Shown here one piece after another: positions 1 to 7,387 of a stretch of DNA of 13,075 nucleotides (its first letter is position 1; each line of letters starts with the position of its first letter). The stretch spans positions 1 through 13,075 of the forward strand of contig JBKJTP010000092.1 of the NCBI GenBank assembly GCA_046590195.1. Direction: 5' to 3'. The position numbers and the translations under genes were made by a program. Under the pieces are notes generated by a model. It ran no database searches. It saw only the letters and a program-made list of their open reading frames with translations, and had not been told where the DNA came from. This DNA comes from JBKJTP01 sp046590195 (lineage in GTDB: Bacteria; Bacteroidota; Ignavibacteria; Palsa-1295).

Positions 1-1
1 T

Positions 2-637
2 GAGAAGGAGCGCATTGATCTTGCAAGCGATATCCACGACGGCCCGCTGCAAGATCTCTATGCAACGCGCTTCCTTCTCACGGGTCCCAACGAACAACTC
101 GAACGCCTGCTGGCGAAAGTGAGAAGCGAACTCCGCGAGATCACGATGCGGCTCGAATCACCGAAACTCGAGAACGGGCTAAGCGAAGCGCTTCGCGAAC
201 TGCTCGACTGGTACGAAGAGAAGAGTGCGAGCCCAAGCTTCCGCTTTATCTCGATCGGATGCGATGACGCAGTACCAGCCGATGTATCGCTTACGCTATT
301 TCGCATGGCCCGCACTGCGGTTGCGAACGTGTACAAACATAGCCAGGCAACGTCGGTCGATCTTGCGTGCATCGTAGATCGAGACGTGCTAACGCTTGTC
401 ATCAAGGACAATGGCTGTGGCTTCGACACCAGCGACCAGGCACACGACGCAACAGAGCATTGCGGTCTCTTTCTCATGCGGCATTACGCCGCAGAGATCG
501 GTGCAAAGCTCGAAGTGATCTCGCGCCCCGGCGAGGGCACGATGATACAGATACAATGGAAGCTGCAATCAGGCAACAAGACAAAGCGGATCACACGCAA
601 CGAAATCAACACAGTACTCACATGGAAAGGCCGATAA
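2..637 (+). CDS. Sensor histidine kinase, NarL/DegS class (5' truncated)
   Basis: The reading frame is open from the first complete codon of the window, so the sensor region and the start lie upstream; 211 C-terminal residues are visible. The fragment opens in a HisKA_3 dimerisation/phosphoacceptor segment: the H-box reads DIHDGPLQDL, with the phospho-accepting His encoded at 35-37. A HATPase_c domain follows, with an N-box RTAVANVYKHS (Asn at 326-328), a G1 box DNGCGF (about 407-424) and a C-terminal GLFLMRH...RPGEGT segment. These kinases autophosphorylate on His and pass the phosphate to a NarL-type regulator, and such a gene follows at once with a 16-nt overlap, so the pair is almost certainly cotranscribed and cognate. 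One oddity is that the usual N-box Gln-Glu before the Asn is Arg-Thr here. The input signal cannot be inferred because the sensor part is missing. Confidence 0.93.
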   Translation, partial: EKERIDLASDIHDGPLQDLYATRFLLTGPNEQLERLLAKVRSELREITMRLESPKLENGLSEALRELLDWYEEKSASPSFRFISIGCDDAVPADVSLTLFRMARTAVANVYKHSQATSVDLACIVDRDVLTLVIKDNGCGFDTSDQAHDATEHCGLFLMRHYAAEIGAKLEVISRPGEGTMIQIQWKLQSGNKTKRITRNEINTVLTWKGR

Positions 638-1257
638 GGGTTGTCATCGCGGACGACCACGAGATGGTCCGCAAAGGATTGAAGGCGTGGCTTGTTGCTG
701 AGCAGGATATCAGCGTCGTCGCGGAAGGCTCGACAGGCAAGGCAGTGCCGGATCTCATCCAGCTACATTCACCCGACGTCCTCATGCTCGATCTGCATTT
801 GCCGGACAAGCATGGCCTGGATGTCATCAAGGATCTGCGTGCAGCAGGTGTGCAGACTCCGATCCTCGTCATGACTGGCTACGAGAAGCAACGAGCACGC
901 GCTGTGCTGCTTGCCGGTGCGAACGGATTCTTAAACAAGGAAGAAAATCGCGACAGGATCACTGATGCGGTTCGATGGGCAGCGAGCGGGGAGACTGGTA
1001 CATGGCTGAGTCCGGCTGCGGCGTCCGAGTGGATCCAATCGAACGTCGCGATTGAGAAGTCCGAGTTAACGAAGACCGAACTTCGCGTGCTTGAATTGAT
1101 CGAGCTCTCCAACGCACTGATCGCGGCAAAGCTCTTTCTCTCCGAGGGGACTGTAAAGAATCATATCACGAACATTTACAGCAAGCTCAATCTCAGCAAT
1201 CGGCAGGAAGCAATCGCATGGGCGCATCAGCATGGTCTGCTCATCACTAAACTCTAG
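622..1257 (+). CDS. Response regulator, NarL/FixJ family (REC + LuxR-type HTH)
   Basis: This 211-residue two-domain transcription factor is the likely partner of the upstream kinase. The receiver domain (about 5-120) has the acidic pair D11/D12, phospho-acceptor D57 in VLMLDLHLP, switch residue T85 in VMTGY and K106 in FLNKE. A GerE/LuxR-type helix-turn-helix covers about 146-200 and includes LFLSEGTVKNH and IYSKLNL. The ATG at 622 is chosen because it opens directly into the receiver fold (MERPIRVVIADDHEM); the longer open frame upstream only antiparallels the kinase in another phase. It overlaps the kinase stop by 16 nt, indicating translational coupling. No Shine-Dalgarno is visible. The HTH is about two residues shorter than usual between its first two helices (ELIELSNALIAAK, where relatives have a form like LLAEGLSNKEIA). 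Target genes are unknown. Confidence 0.95.
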   Translation: MERPIRVVIADDHEMVRKGLKAWLVAEQDISVVAEGSTGKAVPDLIQLHSPDVLMLDLHLPDKHGLDVIKDLRAAGVQTPILVMTGYEKQRARAVLLAGANGFLNKEENRDRITDAVRWAASGETGTWLSPAAASEWIQSNVAIEKSELTKTELRVLELIELSNALIAAKLFLSEGTVKNHITNIYSKLNLSNRQEAIAWAHQHGLLITKL

Positions 1258-1335
1258 CTGAAGTGGAAGTTAATGGAGCTCCAGGGGTGTTGGCATCACA
1301 TCACACGAGCTAGGTTAAACAGATCCTTTCCCTCA

Positions 1336-1734
1336 ATGAAGAGCACAAGACAAAACCTTCTATCGGTCGTCGCAGTACTTGCGATCGGTTCACTCATGTT
1401 CGGTTGCGGCGGAGAGAAGAAGCCAGCTGCAAGCATTCCAAAGGGCGATGCGGCACACGGACAGCAGTTGTATGCGATGAACTGCGCAGCATGCCATGGC
1501 GCGGGCGGTAAAGGCGATGGTGCTGCTTCGGCTGCACTGAACCCAAAGCCAGCGGATCACACGAACAAGGCCACGATCGGCAATCGCTCGGATGAAGAGC
1601 TCTCGAATATCGTTAAGATGGGTGGTGGCTTGGTCGGCAAGCCGACAATGCCGGCATTCCCGCAGTTCAGCGAAAAGGATCTGAACGACATCGTCGCGCA
1701 TCTGAGAAACATCTCAGGTTCGGATCATCGCTAA
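1336..1734 (+). CDS. Small c-type cytochrome, predicted lipoprotein
   Basis: This is a 132-residue single-heme cytochrome c, probably an electron carrier anchored on the periplasmic face of a membrane. The chosen ATG gives a lipoprotein signal peptide: basic start MKSTRQ, hydrophobic stretch 8-22 and lipobox LMFGC with acylated C24. A GTG/ATG-type start at 1273 would add 21 residues that spoil the signal. The heme-binding motif is C50-A-A-C53-H54 followed by the GxGGKGDG stretch typical of small class I cytochromes. M105 in PTMPAF is the likely sixth iron ligand, and the final helix DLNDIVAHLR is typical. It lies 78 nt after the response regulator on the same strand, so it may be a separate unit or read-through. 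Its redox partner is not evident; no oxidase or reductase genes are nearby. It ends 17 nt from the convergent gene at 1752. Confidence 0.9.
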   Translation: MKSTRQNLLSVVAVLAIGSLMFGCGGEKKPAASIPKGDAAHGQQLYAMNCAACHGAGGKGDGAASAALNPKPADHTNKATIGNRSDEELSNIVKMGGGLVGKPTMPAFPQFSEKDLNDIVAHLRNISGSDHR

Positions 1735-1751
1735 GACTTTGACATCGTGAT

Positions 1752-2957
1752 CTAAGCGATCAGCGCGCAGCTTGACCCAACCCAGTCAAGGCCCTTGTTA
1801 AAATCGACACCGACCATCTTGCCGCGCGTAAAGCGAACAAGTGTGTGCGTTGCATGTGGTCTGCTGTTTCCATCCGGCCAAAGCAATAGCACACGCATCT
1901 CGGCTTTCACCGGATGCCCGTCCGGGGTGTGTAACGCGTTCGCATAGGTCACGCGCTCTTGCAGCATCCACGCGTCATGTTGATCGTGCGGCACGTTCTC
2001 GATCTCTTCAACAGTCGGCCCAACAACAACACCGCTTCCCGCAAACGAGAAGAGCGGCTTGAGTACATACTGTTCGAGATCGAATGCATTGATATCCAGC
2101 GGTAACTCACTCAACAACCATCCTTTCGGGATCGCATCGAAGTGCTTCGCAAGCTCCGGCAGCAACACCTTGCTGATGCGGTAATACCAGTTCGGGTGTC
2201 CAGCCCACGTTACATCGATCGGCTGCGTGAGATCAACCGGCAGTGTTACGTTCTTCACCTTTAACTCATCATAGATCGCACGATTGTAGATGCGGCGTAT
2301 CTCGACAAGCTCTCCATTCAATGGATAGTACAGCTTGTCACCTTGCTGCACCAGATCGCGGATGTTGCAGATGTGAATACCGAGTGCCTTCGCTGTTAGC
2401 GTAAAATCTGCGGCTGTCTTTTGCTGCAAAGGATCAAGCTCCAGCAGCACAACGTGCTTCGGATCTTCATCACCTACGATCACGTTGCGAAGCATCGCGT
2501 AGTAATCATCGTACGTATCATCCGTAAACATTAAGCCGGTAAGGTGCGATGGAAATTCATACACATCGCGAACAACCTGGCTATACAGGGCCTGAAAGTA
2601 GAAGAGGGAGGGAAAGCCCTGCAGCTCGATCAGCTTGAGATCAGGAGCCTCCGCACTCCCCGTGATCGCGAAATCGACAGCAGCCAAGTTCGGGTGCGCA
2701 GATTCATTCGCGACATTGAACTCACGCGGTATCGCGCGCACAGCACCCTGTTGCAGCCCTGCTGATGTGGCAACGAGCAACATCTCCTCCGCAAGCCTAC
2801 CGGCCTTCGCGGCTAGTGCTTTCGGAATGAAGATCGGCGATTCGGCCAGCCTGAAGTCAACGCTGCATTCGCACTGAGCTTCAATACGGCGTCGAACTTC
2901 ATCGTACTTCGCCTGAGAGAACTTATGATCGAACTCCTCACGTAGCGCTGGTATCAT
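1752..2957 (-). CDS. ATP-grasp-like protein of unknown function
   Basis: This 401-residue soluble protein has no signal peptide or membrane segment. The C-terminal half has ATP-grasp-like features: VLKPLFSFAGSGV (about 298-310, K300 a candidate ATP-binding lysine), the hinge-like stretch WMLQERV (330-336), KAEMRVLLLW (351-360) and DFNKGLDW (385-392) as a possible metal site. The N-terminal half carries LKLIELQGFPSLFYFQ (107-122), a signature I associate with uncharacterised Bacteroidota proteins of this type. If the assignment is right it would ligate a carboxylate to an amine or thiol using ATP, but the substrate is unknown. The start MIPALREEFDHKF at 2957 is preferred over an upstream one at 3089, because the extra 44 residues are antiparallel to conserved coding sequence of the next gene. 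The start overlaps the end of the CNNM/CBS gene by 20 nt, so the two are likely coupled and may work together. Confidence 0.72.
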   Translation of the reverse strand: MIPALREEFDHKFSQAKYDEVRRRIEAQCECSVDFRLAESPIFIPKALAAKAGRLAEEMLLVATSAGLQQGAVRAIPREFNVANESAHPNLAAVDFAITGSAEAPDLKLIELQGFPSLFYFQALYSQVVRDVYEFPSHLTGLMFTDDTYDDYYAMLRNVIVGDEDPKHVVLLELDPLQQKTAADFTLTAKALGIHICNIRDLVQQGDKLYYPLNGELVEIRRIYNRAIYDELKVKNVTLPVDLTQPIDVTWAGHPNWYYRISKVLLPELAKHFDAIPKGWLLSELPLDINAFDLEQYVLKPLFSFAGSGVVVGPTVEEIENVPHDQHDAWMLQERVTYANALHTPDGHPVKAEMRVLLLWPDGNSRPHATHTLVRFTRGKMVGVDFNKGLDWVGSSCALIA

Positions 2958-4314
2958 CTTCTTGTGCGGGCTCGTGTACCGGTGCTCGTTCGATCTTGAT
3001 CTGTTGCAGGCGATGGCGAACCTTGCGTGTGATCGTCCAAGCAAGTCCGTTGGACTCAATGACATCACCCACGTTCGGAATGCGGCCACTCATCTTCTGT
3101 ACGAAGCCGCTGAGGGTCGAGTACTCATTACTCTCTTCGAGCTTGCCAAATTTGTCGCCAAAGCGATCGTTGAAATCAGCGACCGGCATCATCGGATCGA
3201 TGTAAAGCGTGTCTGCGATCTCGATCACGTCGCGCTCTTCATTGCCATCGGATTCATCGCGGATCTCACCAACAAGCTCTTCGAGAATATCCTCGAGCGT
3301 CACGAGTCCTTCAACGCCGCCATGCTCGCTGACGACAACGCCAAGATGCATCCGCTCTTTCTGGAATTCGAGAAGCAAGCGCTCGAGCGTTTGTGTCTCA
3401 CTGACGAACAGCGCGGGCCTGAGCACGCGCTCGATCATCGCGAAGAAATCCTTCTCCGCATTCTGGCTCGGTACGCTCAAGCGCTCAAGCTGCGAGAAGA
3501 CGGGCAGGAGATCACGCACATAGAGGATACCGATGATCTCATCGACCGATGTGCGAAAGACCGGGATACGAGAGAAGCCCTCTTCCTGAATGACCCGCAT
3601 CGCTTCGCGTGGCTCGCATTCAAGATCCATCGCGACCATCTCGGTGCGGTGCACCATGATCTCGCGCGCAGTCGTGCCTTTGAATTCAAAGATCGACGCA
3701 ATGATCTCCGACTCACTGCGCTCCATCACGCCATGCTTCGCAGACTCAGCAAGCACCGAGCGCAGCTCTTCGCGCGAATGCACGTGTGACTCAAGGACAA
3801 CCGGCATATTGAACGCGCGAAGCAAGCGACCAACCAGCTTGTTGAGCGTCCAGATCAGCGGCTTGAAAAGCTTGTAGAACCAGTCGAGCGGAGTCGAGAC
3901 CCAAAGCGACACCGACTTCTCGTACGAGATTGCGATCGACTTCGGCAGCAATTCGCCTAGCACAATATGCAAGATCGTGATGACGAAGAAACCGACACCG
4001 ATGCTGATCGAATGAGCGAGCGAAGGAGAAACCTCCAGCCATGTAAAGACCGGCTGCAACAGCGCAGCAGTTGCAGGCTCACCGACCCAACCGAGTGCAA
4101 GACTCGCGAGTGTGATACCGACCTGCACGGCGCTGAGGTACGCGTCAAGATGGCCGACGATCCACTTGACCTTGATCGCCTTTGGATCGCCTTGAGCGAT
4201 CAGCTCTTCCAGCTGAGAGGGCCGGAGCTTGACGATGGCGAACTCAGCCGCAACAAAAAAGCCATTTAAGGCTACGAGAAAGGCGACGAGTAAAAGTTGT
4301 AAGGCAATGTCCAT
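2938..4314 (-). CDS. CNNM/DUF21 membrane protein with CBS pair and CorC domain (hemolysin/CorC family)
   Basis: This 458-residue protein has the full standard architecture. A CNNM/DUF21 transmembrane domain covers about 1-190, with hydrophobic segments near 3-27, 60-90, 103-123 and 135-165 and the conserved GELLPKSIAI (120-129). Two CBS repeats follow (about 215-275, with REIMVHRTEMVAMD, and 290-350, ending VTLEDILEELVGEI). A C-terminal CorC_HlyC domain lies at about 365-445 (FNDRFGD, STLSGFVQKMSGRIP). Relatives are linked to magnesium, cobalt or sodium transport or efflux, with adenine nucleotide or Mg binding by the CBS pair; the old hemolysin label is not a function. The ATG at 4312-4314 opens directly into the first membrane segment (MDIALQLLLVAFLVALNGFF). 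It is the upstream gene of a two-gene unit with the ATP-grasp-like gene. Confidence 0.93.
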   Translation of the reverse strand: MDIALQLLLVAFLVALNGFFVAAEFAIVKLRPSQLEELIAQGDPKAIKVKWIVGHLDAYLSAVQVGITLASLALGWVGEPATAALLQPVFTWLEVSPSLAHSISIGVGFFVITILHIVLGELLPKSIAISYEKSVSLWVSTPLDWFYKLFKPLIWTLNKLVGRLLRAFNMPVVLESHVHSREELRSVLAESAKHGVMERSESEIIASIFEFKGTTAREIMVHRTEMVAMDLECEPREAMRVIQEEGFSRIPVFRTSVDEIIGILYVRDLLPVFSQLERLSVPSQNAEKDFFAMIERVLRPALFVSETQTLERLLLEFQKERMHLGVVVSEHGGVEGLVTLEDILEELVGEIRDESDGNEERDVIEIADTLYIDPMMPVADFNDRFGDKFGKLEESNEYSTLSGFVQKMSGRIPNVGDVIESNGLAWTITRKVRHRLQQIKIERAPVHEPAQEDDTSAT

Positions 4315-4402
4315 AGTGTGCCCTGATCCCTAACTCCCCGGCTTTCGGGAAATGGAAGGACGGATGGGCGACCTCGCTTTCAATGCTGTAATTCTAGCTA
4401 CA

Positions 4403-4408
4403 ATTATA
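4403..4408 (-). promoter_or_regulatory. Possible -10 element for the CNNM/ATP-grasp unit
   Basis: The 156-nt gap between the oxidoreductase stop and the CNNM start holds an AT-rich patch in otherwise GC-rich DNA, with a perfect TATAAT on the minus strand about 90 nt upstream of the CNNM start. No good -35 box lies at the usual distance (only GGTTGG/TTGGGC-like sequence near 4423-4430). The rest of the gap holds only a short CCCG/CGGG hairpin near 4336-4348. This is a weak prediction. Confidence 0.25.
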
Positions 4409-4470
4409 CACTACAAATGCCTGCCCAACCACGAAAAGCGGCACAATGGTATCTCAGGGAAACCCTTGCG

Positions 4471-5949
4471 TCACAGCCGGGAAACCAAAGAGAGCGCACA
4501 TTGAGCCACCGCTCCGGCGCTTTGGCCGGGGAAGATGGTGTCACCGACGAGGTGGAGCCCGATGATCGGACTCACCAGAGATGGCCAATGCCAGGGTAGC
4601 CGACCGGCCTTGTACGCCAACCCACCGACGAGGCCAAGCTTGCGCTTCGTGTAGAACTCGAAGCTTCTCGGAGTGCTGACGAGGGCGAAATGCACTTTCC
4701 CTGGATCAAAGCCCTCCAGCTTCTCGGTCATCACTCGCTCAAACCATGTATGTAGTTCTGCCTTGTGAGCGAGATAATCCTCTTCTGAATATCTGAACCA
4801 GCGAGCGGGGTCAGCTTCGTGTGTCGAGACTGATATAGTTCGATAGCCTGCTGGGGCTTTCATGGTGTCACCAATTCGCGAGAGCGAGACGAAGACTGAT
4901 GCATCATCTACATGCAACTGATGAAAGAGCGCCGAGCGCCCGACTCTGTCATCGATCACCGCATAATATGCATTGGCACCCCAGACGTCATCGCCTTCGA
5001 TCCCGGCATCCCACTTGTGAAAATACTTTTGCCTTGGGTTGCCAAGCATCGCTGCCGTATTCCAAAGCGGTGCGTTCGATACGACATGACGCGTTGCAAA
5101 GCTTCCGCGTGATGTCGTGACCGTCAATGTCTTCGGGTCGATGCTCTCGACTCGCTGCTTGAATTTGATCTCCCCACCCAATTGCAGAAAGCGCTTGAGC
5201 AACTCGCTGCTTAACGTATAAGCACCGCCATCGAGAGAGTATGTCTGCGATGGATAGATCAAGCCCAGCGCGGCGGCAAGGATGGAAACGAGGTCGCTCG
5301 TTGTCTGGGTAGAGACAAGAAGAAGTTGATCGAGGAAAGAGCGAAGCTTCGCATTTTCTTCAAGCCCAAGATCAACCAGCATCTTCTCGAATGGCGCGTG
5401 CATGTTGCGCAATGCCGAAAGACCTAGCACTGCTTGTGGCTTTATAAGTGAGACTGCATCAGCAAGCGAAGCAGGAGGGAAGCGTGGGAAATGCGTGAGC
5501 AATTTCCACGATGCACTTTCGATCGCTTCGAGCTTCTGCCACAGCTTGATCGAATCTGCGCCAAAGTGTTTAGCCGATTCATCGCACCACCGCTTGTTTT
5601 CCGCGTGCCTCGTGATGACGGTGCCGTCGTTTAGGACAACACGGAGTCCGGGGTCGGCTTGCGTGGCAGGGAGTGTGATGCCTAGCTCATTGATCAGACG
5701 ATGCAGGCTTTGGCCCTCGCCAAGAGCGCTCAGCGTCGTCGCGCCAACATCGAATCGGACTCGCTGCTTTGCGTCGTATCGAGGCAGCTTGATTGTGCGT
5801 TCGAAGCACCCTGCGCAGCCACCGACATCGGTATGAGACTCGAGGACGAGTACCGAGCGAAAGGGATATCGGGACTTCACGAGCGTGGCGGACATCAGCC
5901 CGCCAAGCCCGGCTCCGATCACGACATGATCCCATATCTTCTCACTCAT
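4471..5949 (-). CDS. FAD-dependent oxidoreductase, CrtI/carotenoid-isomerase-like
   Basis: This 492-residue flavoprotein belongs to the phytoene desaturase/CrtISO/amine-oxidase superfamily. The N-terminus carries the dinucleotide-binding Rossmann motif VIGAGLGGL (G12-x-G14-x-x-G17), followed by the acidic strand end LVLES with E37 and then VGGCAG (42-47), where family members contact FAD. The C-terminal segment GLHLVGDTIFPGQSAGAV matches the FAD-binding end of carotenoid desaturases and isomerases. The length is typical. The start at 5949 (MSEKIWDHVV) is preferred; upstream extension to 6408 runs antisense through dcd and has no domain content. No other carotenoid genes are adjacent, so whether it acts on a carotenoid, on retinol-like compounds or on another lipid cannot be decided. 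It is divergent from dcd, sharing a 144-nt intergenic region. Confidence 0.85.
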   Translation of the reverse strand: MSEKIWDHVVIGAGLGGLMSATLVKSRYPFRSVLVLESHTDVGGCAGCFERTIKLPRYDAKQRVRFDVGATTLSALGEGQSLHRLINELGITLPATQADPGLRVVLNDGTVITRHAENKRWCDESAKHFGADSIKLWQKLEAIESASWKLLTHFPRFPPASLADAVSLIKPQAVLGLSALRNMHAPFEKMLVDLGLEENAKLRSFLDQLLLVSTQTTSDLVSILAAALGLIYPSQTYSLDGGAYTLSSELLKRFLQLGGEIKFKQRVESIDPKTLTVTTSRGSFATRHVVSNAPLWNTAAMLGNPRQKYFHKWDAGIEGDDVWGANAYYAVIDDRVGRSALFHQLHVDDASVFVSLSRIGDTMKAPAGYRTISVSTHEADPARWFRYSEEDYLAHKAELHTWFERVMTEKLEGFDPGKVHFALVSTPRSFEFYTKRKLGLVGGLAYKAGRLPWHWPSLVSPIIGLHLVGDTIFPGQSAGAVAQCALSLVSRL

Positions 5950-6051
5950 GCACACATTACGGAAAAACCTTGCGAACGGATGAAGGAGGGAATTTTGAGC
6001 CAAATTCACGGATCGGGCACACTCTCCCAGAGCACTGCCGCTATCTATCCG

Positions 6052-6059
6052 TATTTTTG
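6052..6059 (+). promoter_or_regulatory. Possible Bacteroidota-type -7 box upstream of dcd
   Basis: TATTTTTG fits the TAnnTTTG consensus of Bacteroidota primary-sigma promoters and lies 34 nt before the dcd start. No TTTG is present at the expected -33 distance, so this is a half-match only. The rest of the 5950-6093 divergent gap shows no other clear signal. Confidence 0.3.
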
Positions 6060-6093
6060 CATTCTCGCAACAAATCCAGCTTGATCCTCCAGC

Positions 6094-6651
6094 ATGATCC
6101 TTACCGACAAAGAGATACTCGACAGCATCGCGGACGGCTCCATCGTCATTGAGCCCTACAACCGTGACAACCTCGGCTCCAACAGCTATGATGTTCACCT
6201 TGGCAAGCACCTGGCGACCTACACGAACCAGGTCCTGGATGCCCGCGGCCACAACCTGGTCGAGCATTTTACGATACCGGAGGAAGGCTATATCCTGCAT
6301 CCCGATACGCTGTATCTCGGCGTGACCGAAGAATATACCGAGACCCACAAGCACGTGCCGTTCCTCGAAGGCAAGTCCAGCGTTGGCCGACTCGGCATCG
6401 ATATTCATGCTACCGCAGGCAAGGGTGATGTCGGGTTCTGCAATACCTGGACGCTTGAGATCTCGGTCAAGCAGCCGGTGCGTATCTATGCCGGAATGCC
6501 GATCGGTCAGTTGATCTACTTTGTAGTGCAGGGAGAGTGCCTGCAGCCGTACAACTCTAAGAAGTCAGCGAAGTACAACACCCGCACGATCAAGCCGGTC
6601 GAATCGATGATGTTCAAGAACTACGACGCCGAGAAGGCGAAATGGAAATAG
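6094..6651 (+). CDS. dcd: dCTP deaminase
   Basis: This 185-residue enzyme deaminates dCTP to dUTP, the first step of de novo thymidylate supply in the cytoplasm; it forms a trimer in the dUTPase superfamily. The N-terminus MILTDKEILDSI and the NLGSNSYDVHLG segment (26-37) are typical. The core EGKSSVGRLGIDIHATAG (92-109) supplies S95 and R99, which correspond to E. coli S111 and R115. WTLEI carries E122, corresponding by spacing to the catalytic Glu138. The C-terminal PIGQLIYF strand and a KY-rich tail follow. The start is the only sensible ATG, with no Shine-Dalgarno. It heads an operon with the two genes downstream (10-nt spacing). A dUTPase partner is not in the window; some family members do both steps, and the sequence alone does not settle this. 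Confidence 0.95.
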   Translation: MILTDKEILDSIADGSIVIEPYNRDNLGSNSYDVHLGKHLATYTNQVLDARGHNLVEHFTIPEEGYILHPDTLYLGVTEEYTETHKHVPFLEGKSSVGRLGIDIHATAGKGDVGFCNTWTLEISVKQPVRIYAGMPIGQLIYFVVQGECLQPYNSKKSAKYNTRTIKPVESMMFKNYDAEKAKWK

Positions 6652-6661
6652 CATCACGCAC

Positions 6662-7048
6662 TTGCTTTATACCAAACACTACACGCTAGCCGAAGCGCAG
6701 CACGCGCTAATCGAGATAAAGCCGATGATCGAAGAACTTGTTGGCTTGAAAAAGCTGATGGATGAAAAGGGCTACGATGTCTTCAAGCATCAGTATTTCG
6801 GCGGCATGGGCCCGAACGGCATGAAGGCATTCCCACTGCAGCTGGAGCGGCTGGTTGCCATCGTCAAAGATCTTGGCGAGCGGCAGATCGAGATCAAAGA
6901 CCTGAACAAAGGCCTGATCGATTTCCCACACGTGCGTACCAACGGAGAAGAGGTCTATCTTTGCTATCTGCTCGGCGAACCTCAGATCATGTCATGGCAC
7001 ACGATCACAGGTGGGTTCTCCGGACGCCGCACCCTTGACGAGCTATGA
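6662..7048 (+). CDS. DUF2203 family protein
   Basis: This 128-residue soluble protein has the hallmarks of DUF2203: an N-terminal helical part starting YTLAEAQHAL, then GLIDFP (84-89), VYLCYLLGEP (98-107) and WHTITGGFSGR (112-122). The biochemical role of the family is unknown. A TTG codon at 6662 is used as start because the conserved YTLAEA segment begins a few residues in and no ATG or GTG lies between it and the dcd stop. The 10-nt gap to dcd and the 4-nt ATGA overlap with the next gene indicate one operon. The middle region (40-55), with several Gly and Met residues (YFGGMGPNGM), may be a flexible loop. Confidence 0.82.
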   Translation: MLYTKHYTLAEAQHALIEIKPMIEELVGLKKLMDEKGYDVFKHQYFGGMGPNGMKAFPLQLERLVAIVKDLGERQIEIKDLNKGLIDFPHVRTNGEEVYLCYLLGEPQIMSWHTITGGFSGRRTLDEL

Positions 7049-7281
7049 AGATCACTCTGCAAAAGCAAGCTGATCGCGAATGGGTTGTGCGCGCAGAAGG
7101 ATCAGATGAGCCGATAGGTCTCGTCTCGCGCAAGCAGACGGGCTATCTCGTTACAAAGCACGAAGGCAACGAGATGCACAAACGCTTTCGTCTGATCGAT
7201 GCACTTCGTCAGGCCTTCGGCGCGGAGCATGAATATCTCACACCAGATGATACGAAGCCATCGGAAGAGGGGTATGTGTAA
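7045..7281 (+). CDS. Small protein of unknown function, last gene of the dcd operon
   Basis: This is a 78-residue protein that I do not recognise. It has no signal peptide, Cys residues or membrane segment, and is rich in charged residues. The first half looks like short beta strands (ITLQKQ, EWVVRAEG, EPIGLVSRKQTGYLVTKHEG) and the second like a helix (FRLIDALRQAFGAE) followed by a polar tail. The ATG overlaps the stop of the DUF2203 gene (ATGA), which strongly supports real, coupled translation. The pattern of a small strand-rich domain plus helix could suit a nucleic-acid or protein contact, but nothing specific supports this. Confidence 0.68.
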   Translation: MKITLQKQADREWVVRAEGSDEPIGLVSRKQTGYLVTKHEGNEMHKRFRLIDALRQAFGAEHEYLTPDDTKPSEEGYV

Positions 7282-7302
7282 GCAAGAGCTTTATGTCTGA
7301 GT

Positions 7303-7375
7303 AGTGTGGTAGTAGGCTTTAGCCTACTAGATGCAGATCGGCGCTTTGTAGTAGGCTAAAGCCTACTACCACACT
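7303..7375. repeat. Palindromic intergenic repeat / bidirectional hairpin
   Basis: Two 27-nt perfectly complementary arms (7303-7329 and 7349-7375) flank a 19-nt loop. Each arm itself contains a near-palindrome, TAGTAGGCTTTAGCCTACTA on the left and TAGTAGGCTAAAGCCTACTA on the right. It fills the 106-nt gap between two convergent genes. It could act as a terminator in both directions, although no long T tract follows. The nested palindromes are typical of REP/MITE-like repeats, and I recall this TAGTAGGCTTTAGCCTACTA core from intergenic repeats of several unrelated bacteria. Confidence 0.88.
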
Positions 7376-7387
7376 TCTTGTCCCGTC

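Noticed and set aside
367..621. N-terminal extension of the response regulator
   Set aside because: It overlaps the kinase ATPase domain in another frame; the receiver domain begins right after 622.
1748..1762. Small TGATC/GATCA hairpin between convergent genes as a terminator
   Set aside because: The stem is only 5 bp with no T tract, and it overlaps the stop codon of the minus-strand gene.
2958..3089. N-terminal extension of the ATP-grasp-like gene
   Set aside because: It lies wholly inside conserved coding sequence of the CNNM/CBS gene on the same strand in another frame; the start at 2957 gives a normal N-terminus and overlap.
2962..3789. Long plus-strand ORF of 275 codons opposite the CNNM/CBS gene
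   Set aside because: It is antisense to a well-supported conserved gene, and its translation shows no domain or sensible composition.
4417..4599. Short plus-strand ORF of 60 codons
   Set aside because: Most of it is antisense to the conserved C-terminal end of the FAD oxidoreductase, with no supporting signal.
5950..6408. N-terminal extension of the FAD oxidoreductase on the minus strand
   Set aside because: The extra 153 residues are the antisense of dcd; the Rossmann motif begins at the start at 5949.
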